64,000 nucleotides of DNA from Cellvibrionales bacterium (GTDB lineage Bacteria; Pseudomonadota; Gammaproteobacteria; Pseudomonadales; JAHEIH01), in NCBI GenBank assembly GCA_024639455.1, contig JAHEIH010000007.1, positions 45,119 to 109,118 of the forward strand. The letters run 5' to 3'. Below the pieces are notes generated by a model. The model searched no databases and was not told where the DNA came from. It saw only the letters and a list, made by a program, of their open reading frames with translations. This document shows, in pieces, positions 26,650-34,143 of the stretch. Both the position numbers and the translations under genes were made by a program. Positions within the stretch are counted from its first letter, which is position 1. The number at the start of each line of letters is the position of its first letter.

Positions 26650-26691
26650 TTCTCCAGCGTGAGTACATAACGATAAGTAAAGGTATTCACT

Positions 26692-28827
26692 ATGATTAAA
26701 CGCACCGCAATAATTCTCGGTTTGGCTGCTGTATTAGCAGCCTGTTCGGAGAGTCAGCAAGCCGCCGCGCCTGCTGCCCCCGCCGCGCCGCAAGGCGTTG
26801 TTATAACCGATGCATCACTTGAAAATGCTGCCAGCGAAACGTCGCAATGGTTGACCTATAACCGCTCATACATGGCGCAGCGTTTTAGCCCTAATACGCA
26901 GATCACCAAAGAGAACGTTGCCAATCTTGGACTGGAATGGTACGCCGACCTCGACACTAAACGTGGCCAGGAAGCGACCCCCTTGGTGATCGACGGAAAG
27001 ATGTATGTCACCACGGCATGGTCAAAAGTCAAAGCTTACGACGCAAAAACCGGTGCATTGTTGTGGGAGTTTGATCCTAAAGTGCCTGGCGAAGCGGCCG
27101 TAAAAGCTTGCTGTGACGTGGTTAACCGCGGTATGGCTGCCTATGGCGATAAGTTGTACTTTGGCTCATTCGATGGCCGTTTGATCGCGTTGGATCGCGA
27201 AACAGGTAAGGTCATTTGGGAAAAAGTGACCGTTGATCAGAATCAGTCTTATTCGATTACCGGTGCACCTCTAATTGTTAACGGTAAGGTGATTATTGGT
27301 AACGGTGGTGCAGAGTACGGTGTGCGCGGTTATATCGCGGCCTATGATACCGAAACGGGTGAAGAAGCATGGCGTTTCTACACCGTCCCAGGAAATCCTG
27401 AAACATCAAATGACCCTGCCTACCTGCAAAAGGCAGCTAAAACATGGACGGGTGAATGGTGGAAACTGGGCGGTGGCGGCACGGTTTGGGATTCGATGAC
27501 CTATGACCCAGAGCTCGATCTCCTGTATATCGGTGTGGGCAATGGCTCCCCTTGGAACCAGAAGATTCGTTCACCCCAAGGTGGCGACAACCTCTACTTG
27601 TCTTCTATCGTCGCCGTGCGCCCCGACACTGGTGAATACGTATGGCACTATCAAGGTACGCCCGGCGAGACATGGGACTTTACCGCGACTCAGCACATTA
27701 TGCTGGCTGACCTAGAAATTGATGGCAAGTTACGCAAGGTTCTCATGCAGGCACCTAAAAACGGTTTCTTCTTCGTGATCGATCGTGAAACGGGTGAGTT
27801 TATCTCGGCGAAGAACTTTGTCTTCGTGACCTGGGCAACCGGTTACGATGAGAATGGCCGCCCCATCGAAAACCCCGACGCGCGTTATTACAACAAAGAT
27901 GGCGTTGTGTTTGTGCTGCCAGGCGCTGGTGGTGCTCACAGCTGGCAACCTATGGCGATGAACCCCAAAGAAGGACTGGTGTACATTCCAGCGAATATTG
28001 CGGGTTTCCCCTACGCGGATGAAAAAGGCTGGGAAGCGAAGCCAAAAGGCTTTAATACCGGCAACGATTTCTCGATGGGGGCGATGCCTCCAATCCCCGA
28101 GGTGCGTAATGGAGCGTTGGCGGCTACCGGTGGCGCATTGATTGCTTGGGATCCCATCAAGCAAGAAGCCCGGTGGCAGGTAGATTATGAGGCGGCATCA
28201 AATGGCGGTCTGTTAGCTACCGCAGGTGGCTTGGTCTTCCAAGGTACGGCGGCTGGCGAGTTCGTAGCCTACGACGCAGCCAACGGTGAGCGTCTGTGGA
28301 GCTTTGATGCGCAAAGCAGTATATTGGCGGCCCCCGTGTCGTTTGAAATGGATGGTGATCAATACATTGCGGTGCTGGTAGGACGTGGTGGTATTTTCCA
28401 CTTGGCGCCTGGGTTGTTGTCGCTGGATGGTGCGCCACCAGAGAACATCAGCCGTATGATGGTCTTTAAACTGAATGCAGATAAAACCTTGCCCCCTAAA
28501 ATTGCACAGCAGTTGGGTGCGCTTAACCCACCTGCCAAAGTAGGTACGGTGGAAAGTATTGCTGAAGGTTCTTACTTGTATGGCCGTTACTGTGGCACTT
28601 GCCACGGCGATGCAGCTATTGGTGGTGGCGTGTTGCCCGATCTTCGTCACTCGGCGATTAATGCCACCGCAGATGCATGGAAAACCATTGTTGCGGATGG
28701 CGCCCTTACCGATCGCGGTATGGTGGGTTGGACCGATGTGATGACGCTGGAACAAATTGAAGCGGTGCGTCACTACGTTATCAATCGTGCCCACGAGGAC
28801 GCTGCGTTAGAAGCCGCTGGCCACTAG
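26692..28827 (+). CDS. PQQ-dependent quinohaemoprotein alcohol dehydrogenase (lipoprotein)
   Basis: This 711-residue protein has a lipobox (VLAAC, Cys17) after the signal peptide and an eight-bladed PQQ propeller (about residues 45-590). The vicinal cysteine pair in KACCDVVNRG is the family's disulfide ring next to PQQ. The catalytic Asp lies in GETWDFTATQ. The residue two positions later is Thr, not Asp, so this looks like a calcium and not a lanthanide enzyme. A C-terminal cytochrome c domain has CGTCHG near residue 637. It oxidises primary or side-chain alcohols on the periplasmic face and passes electrons to the respiratory chain. In this unit a dimer's or HPV's hydroxymethyl group is a plausible substrate (inference). 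Confidence 0.9.
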   Translation: MIKRTAIILGLAAVLAACSESQQAAAPAAPAAPQGVVITDASLENAASETSQWLTYNRSYMAQRFSPNTQITKENVANLGLEWYADLDTKRGQEATPLVIDGKMYVTTAWSKVKAYDAKTGALLWEFDPKVPGEAAVKACCDVVNRGMAAYGDKLYFGSFDGRLIALDRETGKVIWEKVTVDQNQSYSITGAPLIVNGKVIIGNGGAEYGVRGYIAAYDTETGEEAWRFYTVPGNPETSNDPAYLQKAAKTWTGEWWKLGGGGTVWDSMTYDPELDLLYIGVGNGSPWNQKIRSPQGGDNLYLSSIVAVRPDTGEYVWHYQGTPGETWDFTATQHIMLADLEIDGKLRKVLMQAPKNGFFFVIDRETGEFISAKNFVFVTWATGYDENGRPIENPDARYYNKDGVVFVLPGAGGAHSWQPMAMNPKEGLVYIPANIAGFPYADEKGWEAKPKGFNTGNDFSMGAMPPIPEVRNGALAATGGALIAWDPIKQEARWQVDYEAASNGGLLATAGGLVFQGTAAGEFVAYDAANGERLWSFDAQSSILAAPVSFEMDGDQYIAVLVGRGGIFHLAPGLLSLDGAPPENISRMMVFKLNADKTLPPKIAQQLGALNPPAKVGTVESIAEGSYLYGRYCGTCHGDAAIGGGVLPDLRHSAINATADAWKTIVADGALTDRGMVGWTDVMTLEQIEAVRHYVINRAHEDAALEAAGH

Positions 28828-28850
28828 TTTTACTGATTTATACTCTTTGC

Positions 28851-28874
28851 AAAGCCGGCGATTCGTCGGCTTTT
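28851..28874 (+). terminator. Intrinsic terminator behind PQQ dehydrogenase
   Basis: AAAGCCGGCG-att-CGTCGGCTTTT forms a stem with one G-T wobble followed by TTTT. The next GST gene starts 30 bases later, so it may reduce but not abolish read-through. Confidence 0.7.
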
Positions 28875-28903
28875 CTGTTTATACATAATAAAAAGGACTA
28901 AAC

Positions 28904-29665
28904 ATGTCTATTACTTACTATCACGCGGAACCGGTCGCCAATTCGCTGAAATCGATGATCCCCCTGTTTGAGAAGAACATTGAATTCACTAGTCGCTATG
29001 TGGATCTTCATAGGTTTGAACAACACCAGGATTGGTTCTTGGCGATTAACCCCGAGGGGCAGGTGCCCGTGCTTGATCATGACGGTACCATTATTACTCA
29101 CACCACGGTCATTAACGAGTACCTAGAGGATGTGTTTCCCGACATCCCATTGCGCCCACATGACCCTGCAGGGGCGGCTAGAATGCGCTACTGGAATAAG
29201 TTTATTGATGAGCATGTGATGAACTTCGTGTCGCTACACGGATGGCACCGCATGGTGAGTGTCATTGCTCGAGGTATTGAGTCGGGGGAATTTGAAAACT
29301 TGATGGAGCGTATTCCACTGCCGGATCAGCGAAAGAAGTGGCGCGATGCGCGTTCTGGATACGAGCAAAAAGATCTCGCTCACGCGACCGCTAAAGTTGA
29401 ACAAGCGGTCGATAAGGTCAACGCACAGTTAGAAAAAACGGAATGGTTGGCGGGAGGTGATTACACGCTGGCTGATATCAATTTCTTTAGTCATTGCGGC
29501 ATGATGGTGGAGCGGATGTTCCCTGAGATGGATGTGGCTAACAGAGCACCTGCCTTAGCGGCATGGTGTGAGAGAATGAAACTACGTCCTGGGGTGGCTA
29601 AGGCACTCGAGATGCCGGATCACACTAATCCCGCGTTGCGTACATTTACTGGCCACGTGCGTTAA
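28904..29665 (+). CDS. LigF-like glutathione S-transferase with altered glutathione site
   Basis: This 253-residue protein is similar to the LigF gene at 59 kb over the thioredoxin domain (FEQHQDWFLAINPEGQVP, EYLEDVFPD) and in the helical domain (IPLPDQRKKWRDARSGY). The glutathione-binding Glu-Ser pair of LigF (ITESTVI) reads His-Thr here (ITHTTVI), an unusual change for a working glutathione site. AAGGA precedes the ATG, and it is 10 bases ahead of an SDR gene. The GST-SDR pair mirrors the ligF-ligD pair at the other end of the window. Substrate and reaction are uncertain. It may be a beta-etherase of different stereochemistry or a partner subunit. Confidence 0.72.
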   Translation: MSITYYHAEPVANSLKSMIPLFEKNIEFTSRYVDLHRFEQHQDWFLAINPEGQVPVLDHDGTIITHTTVINEYLEDVFPDIPLRPHDPAGAARMRYWNKFIDEHVMNFVSLHGWHRMVSVIARGIESGEFENLMERIPLPDQRKKWRDARSGYEQKDLAHATAKVEQAVDKVNAQLEKTEWLAGGDYTLADINFFSHCGMMVERMFPEMDVANRAPALAAWCERMKLRPGVAKALEMPDHTNPALRTFTGHVR

Positions 29666-29675
29666 GGAGGCCGCT

Positions 29676-30572
29676 ATGATTGATTTTAAAGATAGAGTGG
29701 CCTTTGTCACCGGGGGCGCCAACGGTATTGGTATTGGTTTGGTGCGTGCGCTATTGGCTCAAGGGTGTAAGGTAGCCATCGCCGATATTAGACAGAATGC
29801 GATTGATGATGCGCTCGCTGAGCTTAATAACCCAAATGCTATGGGTGTTCAGTTAGATGTGTCTAGTCGCGAGCAAATGGCTGCTGCTGCCGACAAGGTT
29901 GAAGCAACCTTTGGTGTGGTGACCTTGTTATTTAACAACGCCGGTGTGAATCTTTTTCAGACCATTGAAGAGTCGAGCTTTTCAGATTGGGATTGGTTGC
30001 TTGGCGTTAATTTGCATGGCCCCATCAATGGTGTGATGACTTTTGTGCCGCGCATGATTGATCACGGCAAGGGCGGTTATGTGGTGAATACTGCCTCCAT
30101 GGCGAGTATTTTGGCTGGCGGCCGTCCCGGTATTTACAACACGGCGAAGTTTGCCGTACGGGGGATGTCTACTTCGTTGCGCGGTAGTCTAGCCGCACAC
30201 AATATCGGTGTGTCGGTGGTGTGTCCTGGGCTGGTTAAGTCGTACATTTATGCCAGTGATGATATTCGTCCACAGGATTTAATGGCGGATGCTAAGCCCG
30301 TTGACCCCGAAGCTATTGAGCACCTAGCGGGTGTTCATGGTTATGGAATGGAGCCCGATGTCATCGCCGCACGCATTCTGGACGGTATGAAAGACGATCG
30401 ACACCACATCTTTACCCATCCTGAATTCAAGGACGAGTTGCGTGAGGTATTCGATGAAATGCTCGATGATTTTCGTGATTATGAGGCGGACCCAGGATAT
30501 GAGCAGCGACTGGGGTTTGAAAAGTTTCGCCGAGAAAGTTACCGTGAACAGCGTAAAGGGCGGTTGAAGTAA
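29676..30572 (+). CDS. LigD/LigL-like short-chain dehydrogenase (candidate Calpha-dehydrogenase)
   Basis: This 298-residue classical SDR has the Gly-rich nucleotide motif VTGGANGIGIG (residues 11-21), NNAG at 87-90 and a catalytic triad of Ser141, Tyr154 and Lys158 (YNTAK). It has the extended C-terminal tail (to about 300 residues) that characterises the LigD/LigL/LigN/LigO group, where SDRs oxidise the Calpha alcohol of beta-O-4 dimers. AAGGAGG precedes the ATG, and the gene is 10 bases behind a LigF-like GST. Oxidation of one Calpha stereoisomer is a reasonable inference. The alternative is another secondary alcohol of a phenylpropanoid. Confidence 0.8.
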   Translation: MIDFKDRVAFVTGGANGIGIGLVRALLAQGCKVAIADIRQNAIDDALAELNNPNAMGVQLDVSSREQMAAAADKVEATFGVVTLLFNNAGVNLFQTIEESSFSDWDWLLGVNLHGPINGVMTFVPRMIDHGKGGYVVNTASMASILAGGRPGIYNTAKFAVRGMSTSLRGSLAAHNIGVSVVCPGLVKSYIYASDDIRPQDLMADAKPVDPEAIEHLAGVHGYGMEPDVIAARILDGMKDDRHHIFTHPEFKDELREVFDEMLDDFRDYEADPGYEQRLGFEKFRRESYREQRKGRLK

Positions 30573-30575
30573 TGT

Positions 30576-30619
30576 TAAAAGGGGGATGAAATGGCTGTTC
30601 CCCCCCCCCTTTTTTTTTA
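30576..30619. terminator. Terminator hairpin with long C and T homopolymers
   Basis: AAAAGGGGGA pairs with TCCCCC in a run of ten C (30600-30609) that leads into nine T (30610-30618). It lies between convergent SDR genes and should stop plus-strand transcription. The opposite strand has only a short T-run. Confidence 0.75.
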
Positions 30620-30626
30620 TTGTTGC

Positions 30627-31496
30627 TTAGTCCTCTTCTTTCGGAGGCATCAAGCTAGCCAATAACTCCATGTTCATGGTTTTGGGCATGGTTTCCATAA
30701 TGGCATCGAAACGTGCCTGAATTGGCACGCGCCACTCACCGTGAGTAATCACATAGAGTTTGTTGTTTTCGATCGCGTCAAGAATCATCTCGCCAACGTC
30801 GGTGGCTTCCATCCAAAGATCTGATACTTCGCGCTTGGCGAGGTTGTCAGCCGCTTTGTTAAACGACTCGCTAGTTTTGTAGCGCTCGGGGCGATTCAAT
30901 TTGGACTGATGAATGTTGGACTTGATGGGGCCGGGGCATAGTACGCTAACCCCAATGTTATCTTCCGCAAGGCCCATACGCCAAGCTTCAGACATAGACA
31001 CCACGGCTGCTTTAATACCGGCGTACATGACAAAATCGGCGGGCATAGGGGTAAGACCGGCCAGTGAAGCGGTGTTGACGATATGACCGCCTTCGCCATG
31101 TGACAGCAGGCGAGGCAGGAATATCTGCACACCGTAGGCGACGCCCAAAAAGTTAACGCCAGTGGCGAAATCCCAGTCGGCAATGGTGGCATCTTTAAAT
31201 GGGCCGCTGCAGTCCACGCCGGCATTGTTAATAAGTATGTGAACCTTGCCGAAGCTGGCTTCGGTAAAGTCAGCCGCTGCTGTGAGGCTCTCTGGACTGC
31301 TTACGTCCACTTCTGTTGCTACTACCTGACCTGAGAAACCATTGTCGTTGAACCACTGCATGGCAGTTTCACAGTGGTCAGCGCGAAGGTCGCCGATAAC
31401 AATTTTAGCGCCGGCGCCCGCTAGGACTTTGGCGATACCTAAGCCGATACCGCTGGCACCGCCGGTAATGAAGGCCACTTTATCTTTAACGTTCAT
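30627..31496 (-). CDS. Short-chain dehydrogenase, LigD-related
   Basis: From the ATG at 31496 (GGAA upstream, favoured over 31508) the protein has 289 residues. It has FITGGASGIGLGI, NNAGVD, Ser in VNTASLAG and the YAGIK catalytic pair, and ends in an acidic tail (PPKEED). The C-terminal extension is of the LigD/LigL length class. It lies behind a TonB receptor, separated by two hairpins. It probably oxidises or reduces a side-chain carbinol or ketone of an aromatic dimer (inference from family and neighbours). Confidence 0.78.
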   Translation of the reverse strand: MNVKDKVAFITGGASGIGLGIAKVLAGAGAKIVIGDLRADHCETAMQWFNDNGFSGQVVATEVDVSSPESLTAAADFTEASFGKVHILINNAGVDCSGPFKDATIADWDFATGVNFLGVAYGVQIFLPRLLSHGEGGHIVNTASLAGLTPMPADFVMYAGIKAAVVSMSEAWRMGLAEDNIGVSVLCPGPIKSNIHQSKLNRPERYKTSESFNKAADNLAKREVSDLWMEATDVGEMILDAIENNKLYVITHGEWRVPIQARFDAIMETMPKTMNMELLASLMPPKEED

Positions 31497-31515
31497 ATGT
31501 TTTTCCATGTAAAAA

Positions 31516-31546
31516 AGCGCCGCGCTAAGGGGAGTAGAGCGGCGCT
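31516..31546 (-). terminator. Long-loop hairpin between TonB receptor and SDR
   Basis: AGCGCCGC and GCGGCGCT form a perfect 8-bp stem around a 15-base loop. On the minus strand it is followed by TTTTTT, which makes it terminator-like just before the SDR start. Confidence 0.65.
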
Positions 31547-31555
31547 ATCAGGGAA

Positions 31556-31571
31556 CCGGCCCAAGGGCCGG
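31556..31571 (-). terminator. Perfect GC-rich hairpin behind TonB receptor
   Basis: CCGGCCC-aa-GGGCCGG lies 18 bases past the receptor stop codon. It has no T-run of its own and stacks with the hairpin at 31516-31546, so the pair may jointly end or stabilise the receptor mRNA. Confidence 0.5.
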
Positions 31572-31588
31572 GATTTCAAGCTAATCGA

Positions 31589-33934
31589 TTAGAAAGTTTT
31601 CTTGATCGACAGTGAGTACTCACGTGGTGCACCAATTTGTGAATAGCTAGTACCTGCAAATGCTTCAACTGAGTTGAAGAAGTATAGTTCGTAGTATTCG
31701 TCGCCAAGGTTTTTCGCAGCCAATGAGATGGTGAGATCCTTGTCGGCATTTTTCCAGGCAATGGTGGCATTGGTAAGGTTATAACCTTCAACGGACAACT
31801 GGTTGCTACCTGCGCCGCCCATAACACGATCGTCAACATACGAAGTATCGATGCGGTAGGTCATGCTTGAACCGCCAGACATTTCTGCGATGTATTGTGC
31901 GCCAATGCTCCACTGGTTCTCGGGAACCCAAATACGCTTGTCATCCGGAGTCAGCAGGCTACCTACTGCAGGAGCGATACTAGTCCAGTTGAAATCGTAC
32001 TTGCTGTAGGCAACATCGATATTCAGGTTATCGATAGGCATCCACGCCATTTCGATCTCAAAGCCTTTCGCCTCTGCATCACCGCCGTTTTGAATAGCAG
32101 CACATGGCAGGAAGGTGTAAGGGTCATTAATGACCGAGCAATCAGCGATAGGCTGCTGTACATCTTCGTAATCATACATGTAAGCGGACACGTTCAAGCG
32201 CAAGGTGCGGTCTATTAAGTCAAACTTACCACCAATCTCATGGCTCTTCAGGCTTTCAGGACCAAAAGCACCATTTACCGCTTGCGGGGTGTCGAATGGG
32301 CGAGGTGATACACCGCCCCCTTTGAAGCCGGTAGAATAGGTGTAGTAAACCATCGATGCATCGCTGAGTTTATAGTCAACTGAGAAGCGCACGTCGGTTT
32401 CTGAACCTTCGTAGTGGTTGGTTAAGCCGTCCATCGCGATGGGGTTGCCAGCATCGTCGAATGCAGGGAACAGGGTGAAGAAGCTCGCAGGGGTTACGCC
32501 ATCCCACTCTTTACGCACGTAGGTGTAGTCTTTTTCTTCGTTGGTGCGACGTAAGCCAGCAGTGACAGTCATCTTGTCTGTGACGCTCCAGATCGCCGAA
32601 GCAAAAATCGCATCAGAGGTCGCTACGACTGGATCGTCTTGGTAGAACGCAAGACCTGCATAACCAATATCCTGACGTGATGCGTAAGTTGTGGTTTGGT
32701 CAGACATGAAGCCGCCTACGGTCAGCAACAAGTTGTCAGCCACGTCATAGTTGAAGCGAACTTCGTGGCTGTCAAATTCGTGCGTCAAGTAGTTAGCACC
32801 ACCCGCACCACCTACAGCTGAACCTGTGTCACCCAATGGGTGCGAAATAAAGTCGTCGTCGGTGCCGAAGGTTGAATCGTACTCGCGGTTACCGAAGATG
32901 TAGACCATGTTGAGCTTGTCAGAGAACTGTTTTTCAAAACGCAATGAGAAACCAGTGCCGTCATAGGTCTGGTAGGGGCCTTGGGGCGTGTTCATGAAAT
33001 CAGCGTAGCTGCAGTGATCACCACAGAACATGTTCTCATTGGTCGAGGTGCGCAAGACTGAAGCGCCGCCTGTCATTGCTTGCTTCATGGTGTCTGCAGC
33101 AAGGTCAATGTTCCAGGTTTCAGCGTCGTAGCGAAGTTGGCCACGGAAAGCGGTGTAGCCAGTGCCACCCAATTTAGCCCAGTTACAGTTGCCGCCGACA
33201 TTGCGGCTGCCAATACCTTCTGGGTTATCGGGGTTGGCACAACCGTAGTCGACTAAGTCAACAAAGCCGTCTTGTTCTTTGCGAACGCCAGCAACACGAG
33301 CAGAAAGTTTGTCAGTAATTTTGAATGACGCACCGCCGCGCAAGCTCATCAGATTTCGGCTGCCTGATTTCAGTTCAACATAGCCGCCTTCATCGTCGCC
33401 AGGCTTCTTGGTGAACATTTTGATGGCACCGCCCAGAGAGTTACGGCCAGTCAGGGTCCCTTGTGGGCCACGCAGAACCTCTACACGCTCTAAGTCGAGC
33501 AGGTCAAAGGTGGCGCCGGCGAGTGTCGCGTAGTACACATCATCAATGTACATACCAACACCGGGCTCAAAAGCAGGGTTGAAGTCGTATTGACCCACAC
33601 CGCGGATGTAAGCTTGAATTGAAGGGCCGAACAGAGCGGCTGCAGATTGCAGCGAAACGCTAGGCGTTGAACGGGCGATATCTTCAATTGACGTTAAGTT
33701 TTTGATTTCCATCTGTTCTGCTGAAACAGCGGTGATAGCCAAAGGGGTATCTTGTACGCTCTGTTCGCGGAACTGTGACGTTACCACGACTTCTTCCATG
33801 AGCTTACTGCCTGCTGATGCTTCTTCAGCCATCGTTTGCAAGGACATGCCAACGGCGGTTGCGGCGATAACGGCGGCGATGGGTTTCAGGTAAAGTTTAT
33901 GAGTGCGTTGCAAAGTTTTATCTTTCATTGTCAT
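31589..33934 (-). CDS. TonB-dependent outer membrane receptor
   Basis: This 781-residue protein has a signal peptide (about residues 1-36, ending TMAEEA), a TonB box around EEVVVTSQF, a plug with LERVEVLRGPQGTLTGRNSLGG, a long barrel and a C-terminal Phe. It is a paralogue of the receptor at 11.5-14.0 kb (same plug signature, similar FNPAFEPGVGMYIDDVYYATL stretch). Its promoter region is shared with an acetoacetyl-CoA-synthetase-like gene and carries two palindrome-type sites, so it is probably part of the same regulon. Uptake of an aromatic oligomer is inferred. Confidence 0.92.
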   Translation of the reverse strand: MTMKDKTLQRTHKLYLKPIAAVIAATAVGMSLQTMAEEASAGSKLMEEVVVTSQFREQSVQDTPLAITAVSAEQMEIKNLTSIEDIARSTPSVSLQSAAALFGPSIQAYIRGVGQYDFNPAFEPGVGMYIDDVYYATLAGATFDLLDLERVEVLRGPQGTLTGRNSLGGAIKMFTKKPGDDEGGYVELKSGSRNLMSLRGGASFKITDKLSARVAGVRKEQDGFVDLVDYGCANPDNPEGIGSRNVGGNCNWAKLGGTGYTAFRGQLRYDAETWNIDLAADTMKQAMTGGASVLRTSTNENMFCGDHCSYADFMNTPQGPYQTYDGTGFSLRFEKQFSDKLNMVYIFGNREYDSTFGTDDDFISHPLGDTGSAVGGAGGANYLTHEFDSHEVRFNYDVADNLLLTVGGFMSDQTTTYASRQDIGYAGLAFYQDDPVVATSDAIFASAIWSVTDKMTVTAGLRRTNEEKDYTYVRKEWDGVTPASFFTLFPAFDDAGNPIAMDGLTNHYEGSETDVRFSVDYKLSDASMVYYTYSTGFKGGGVSPRPFDTPQAVNGAFGPESLKSHEIGGKFDLIDRTLRLNVSAYMYDYEDVQQPIADCSVINDPYTFLPCAAIQNGGDAEAKGFEIEMAWMPIDNLNIDVAYSKYDFNWTSIAPAVGSLLTPDDKRIWVPENQWSIGAQYIAEMSGGSSMTYRIDTSYVDDRVMGGAGSNQLSVEGYNLTNATIAWKNADKDLTISLAAKNLGDEYYELYFFNSVEAFAGTSYSQIGAPREYSLSIKKTF

Positions 33935-34034
33935 TGCTCTTTATTAATTAGATTTATATGTTGAGTCGACTACTTGGATACTTACATCCACGATCTTAGA
34001 TAAACAAATTTGCAAAGCATTTGCAAGGATATTT

Positions 34035-34094
34035 TGGATACAAAATGTGTATTTTTTTTGTTTCTTTGGATTTTTGTCTGGAGGTTTGTATCCA
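34035..34094. promoter_or_regulatory. Pair of candidate GntR operators in a divergent promoter
   Basis: TGGATACA (34035-34042) and its reverse complement TGTATCCA (34087-34094) lie 52 bases apart. A looser inverted repeat, TGGAT-acttac-ATCCA, lies nearby at 33975-33990. All sit between the TonB receptor and the CoA ligase. Confidence 0.55.
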
Positions 34095-34143
34095 TTTGAT
34101 TCAAAATTTGTTCTTCAAGTGAATTACAGAGGCGAAAAGGCGG

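Noticed and set aside
28213-28794. A 193-codon minus-strand frame inside the PQQ dehydrogenase gene
   Set aside because: It is antisense to the propeller and haem domain of a clear gene and reads as a His/Thr-rich shadow product.
22865-30572. LigE or LigG among the GSTs
   Set aside because: None of the five GSTs shows the longer C-terminus and N-terminal pattern I recall for LigE. The Nu-class one is YfcG-like, not Omega-class like LigG.
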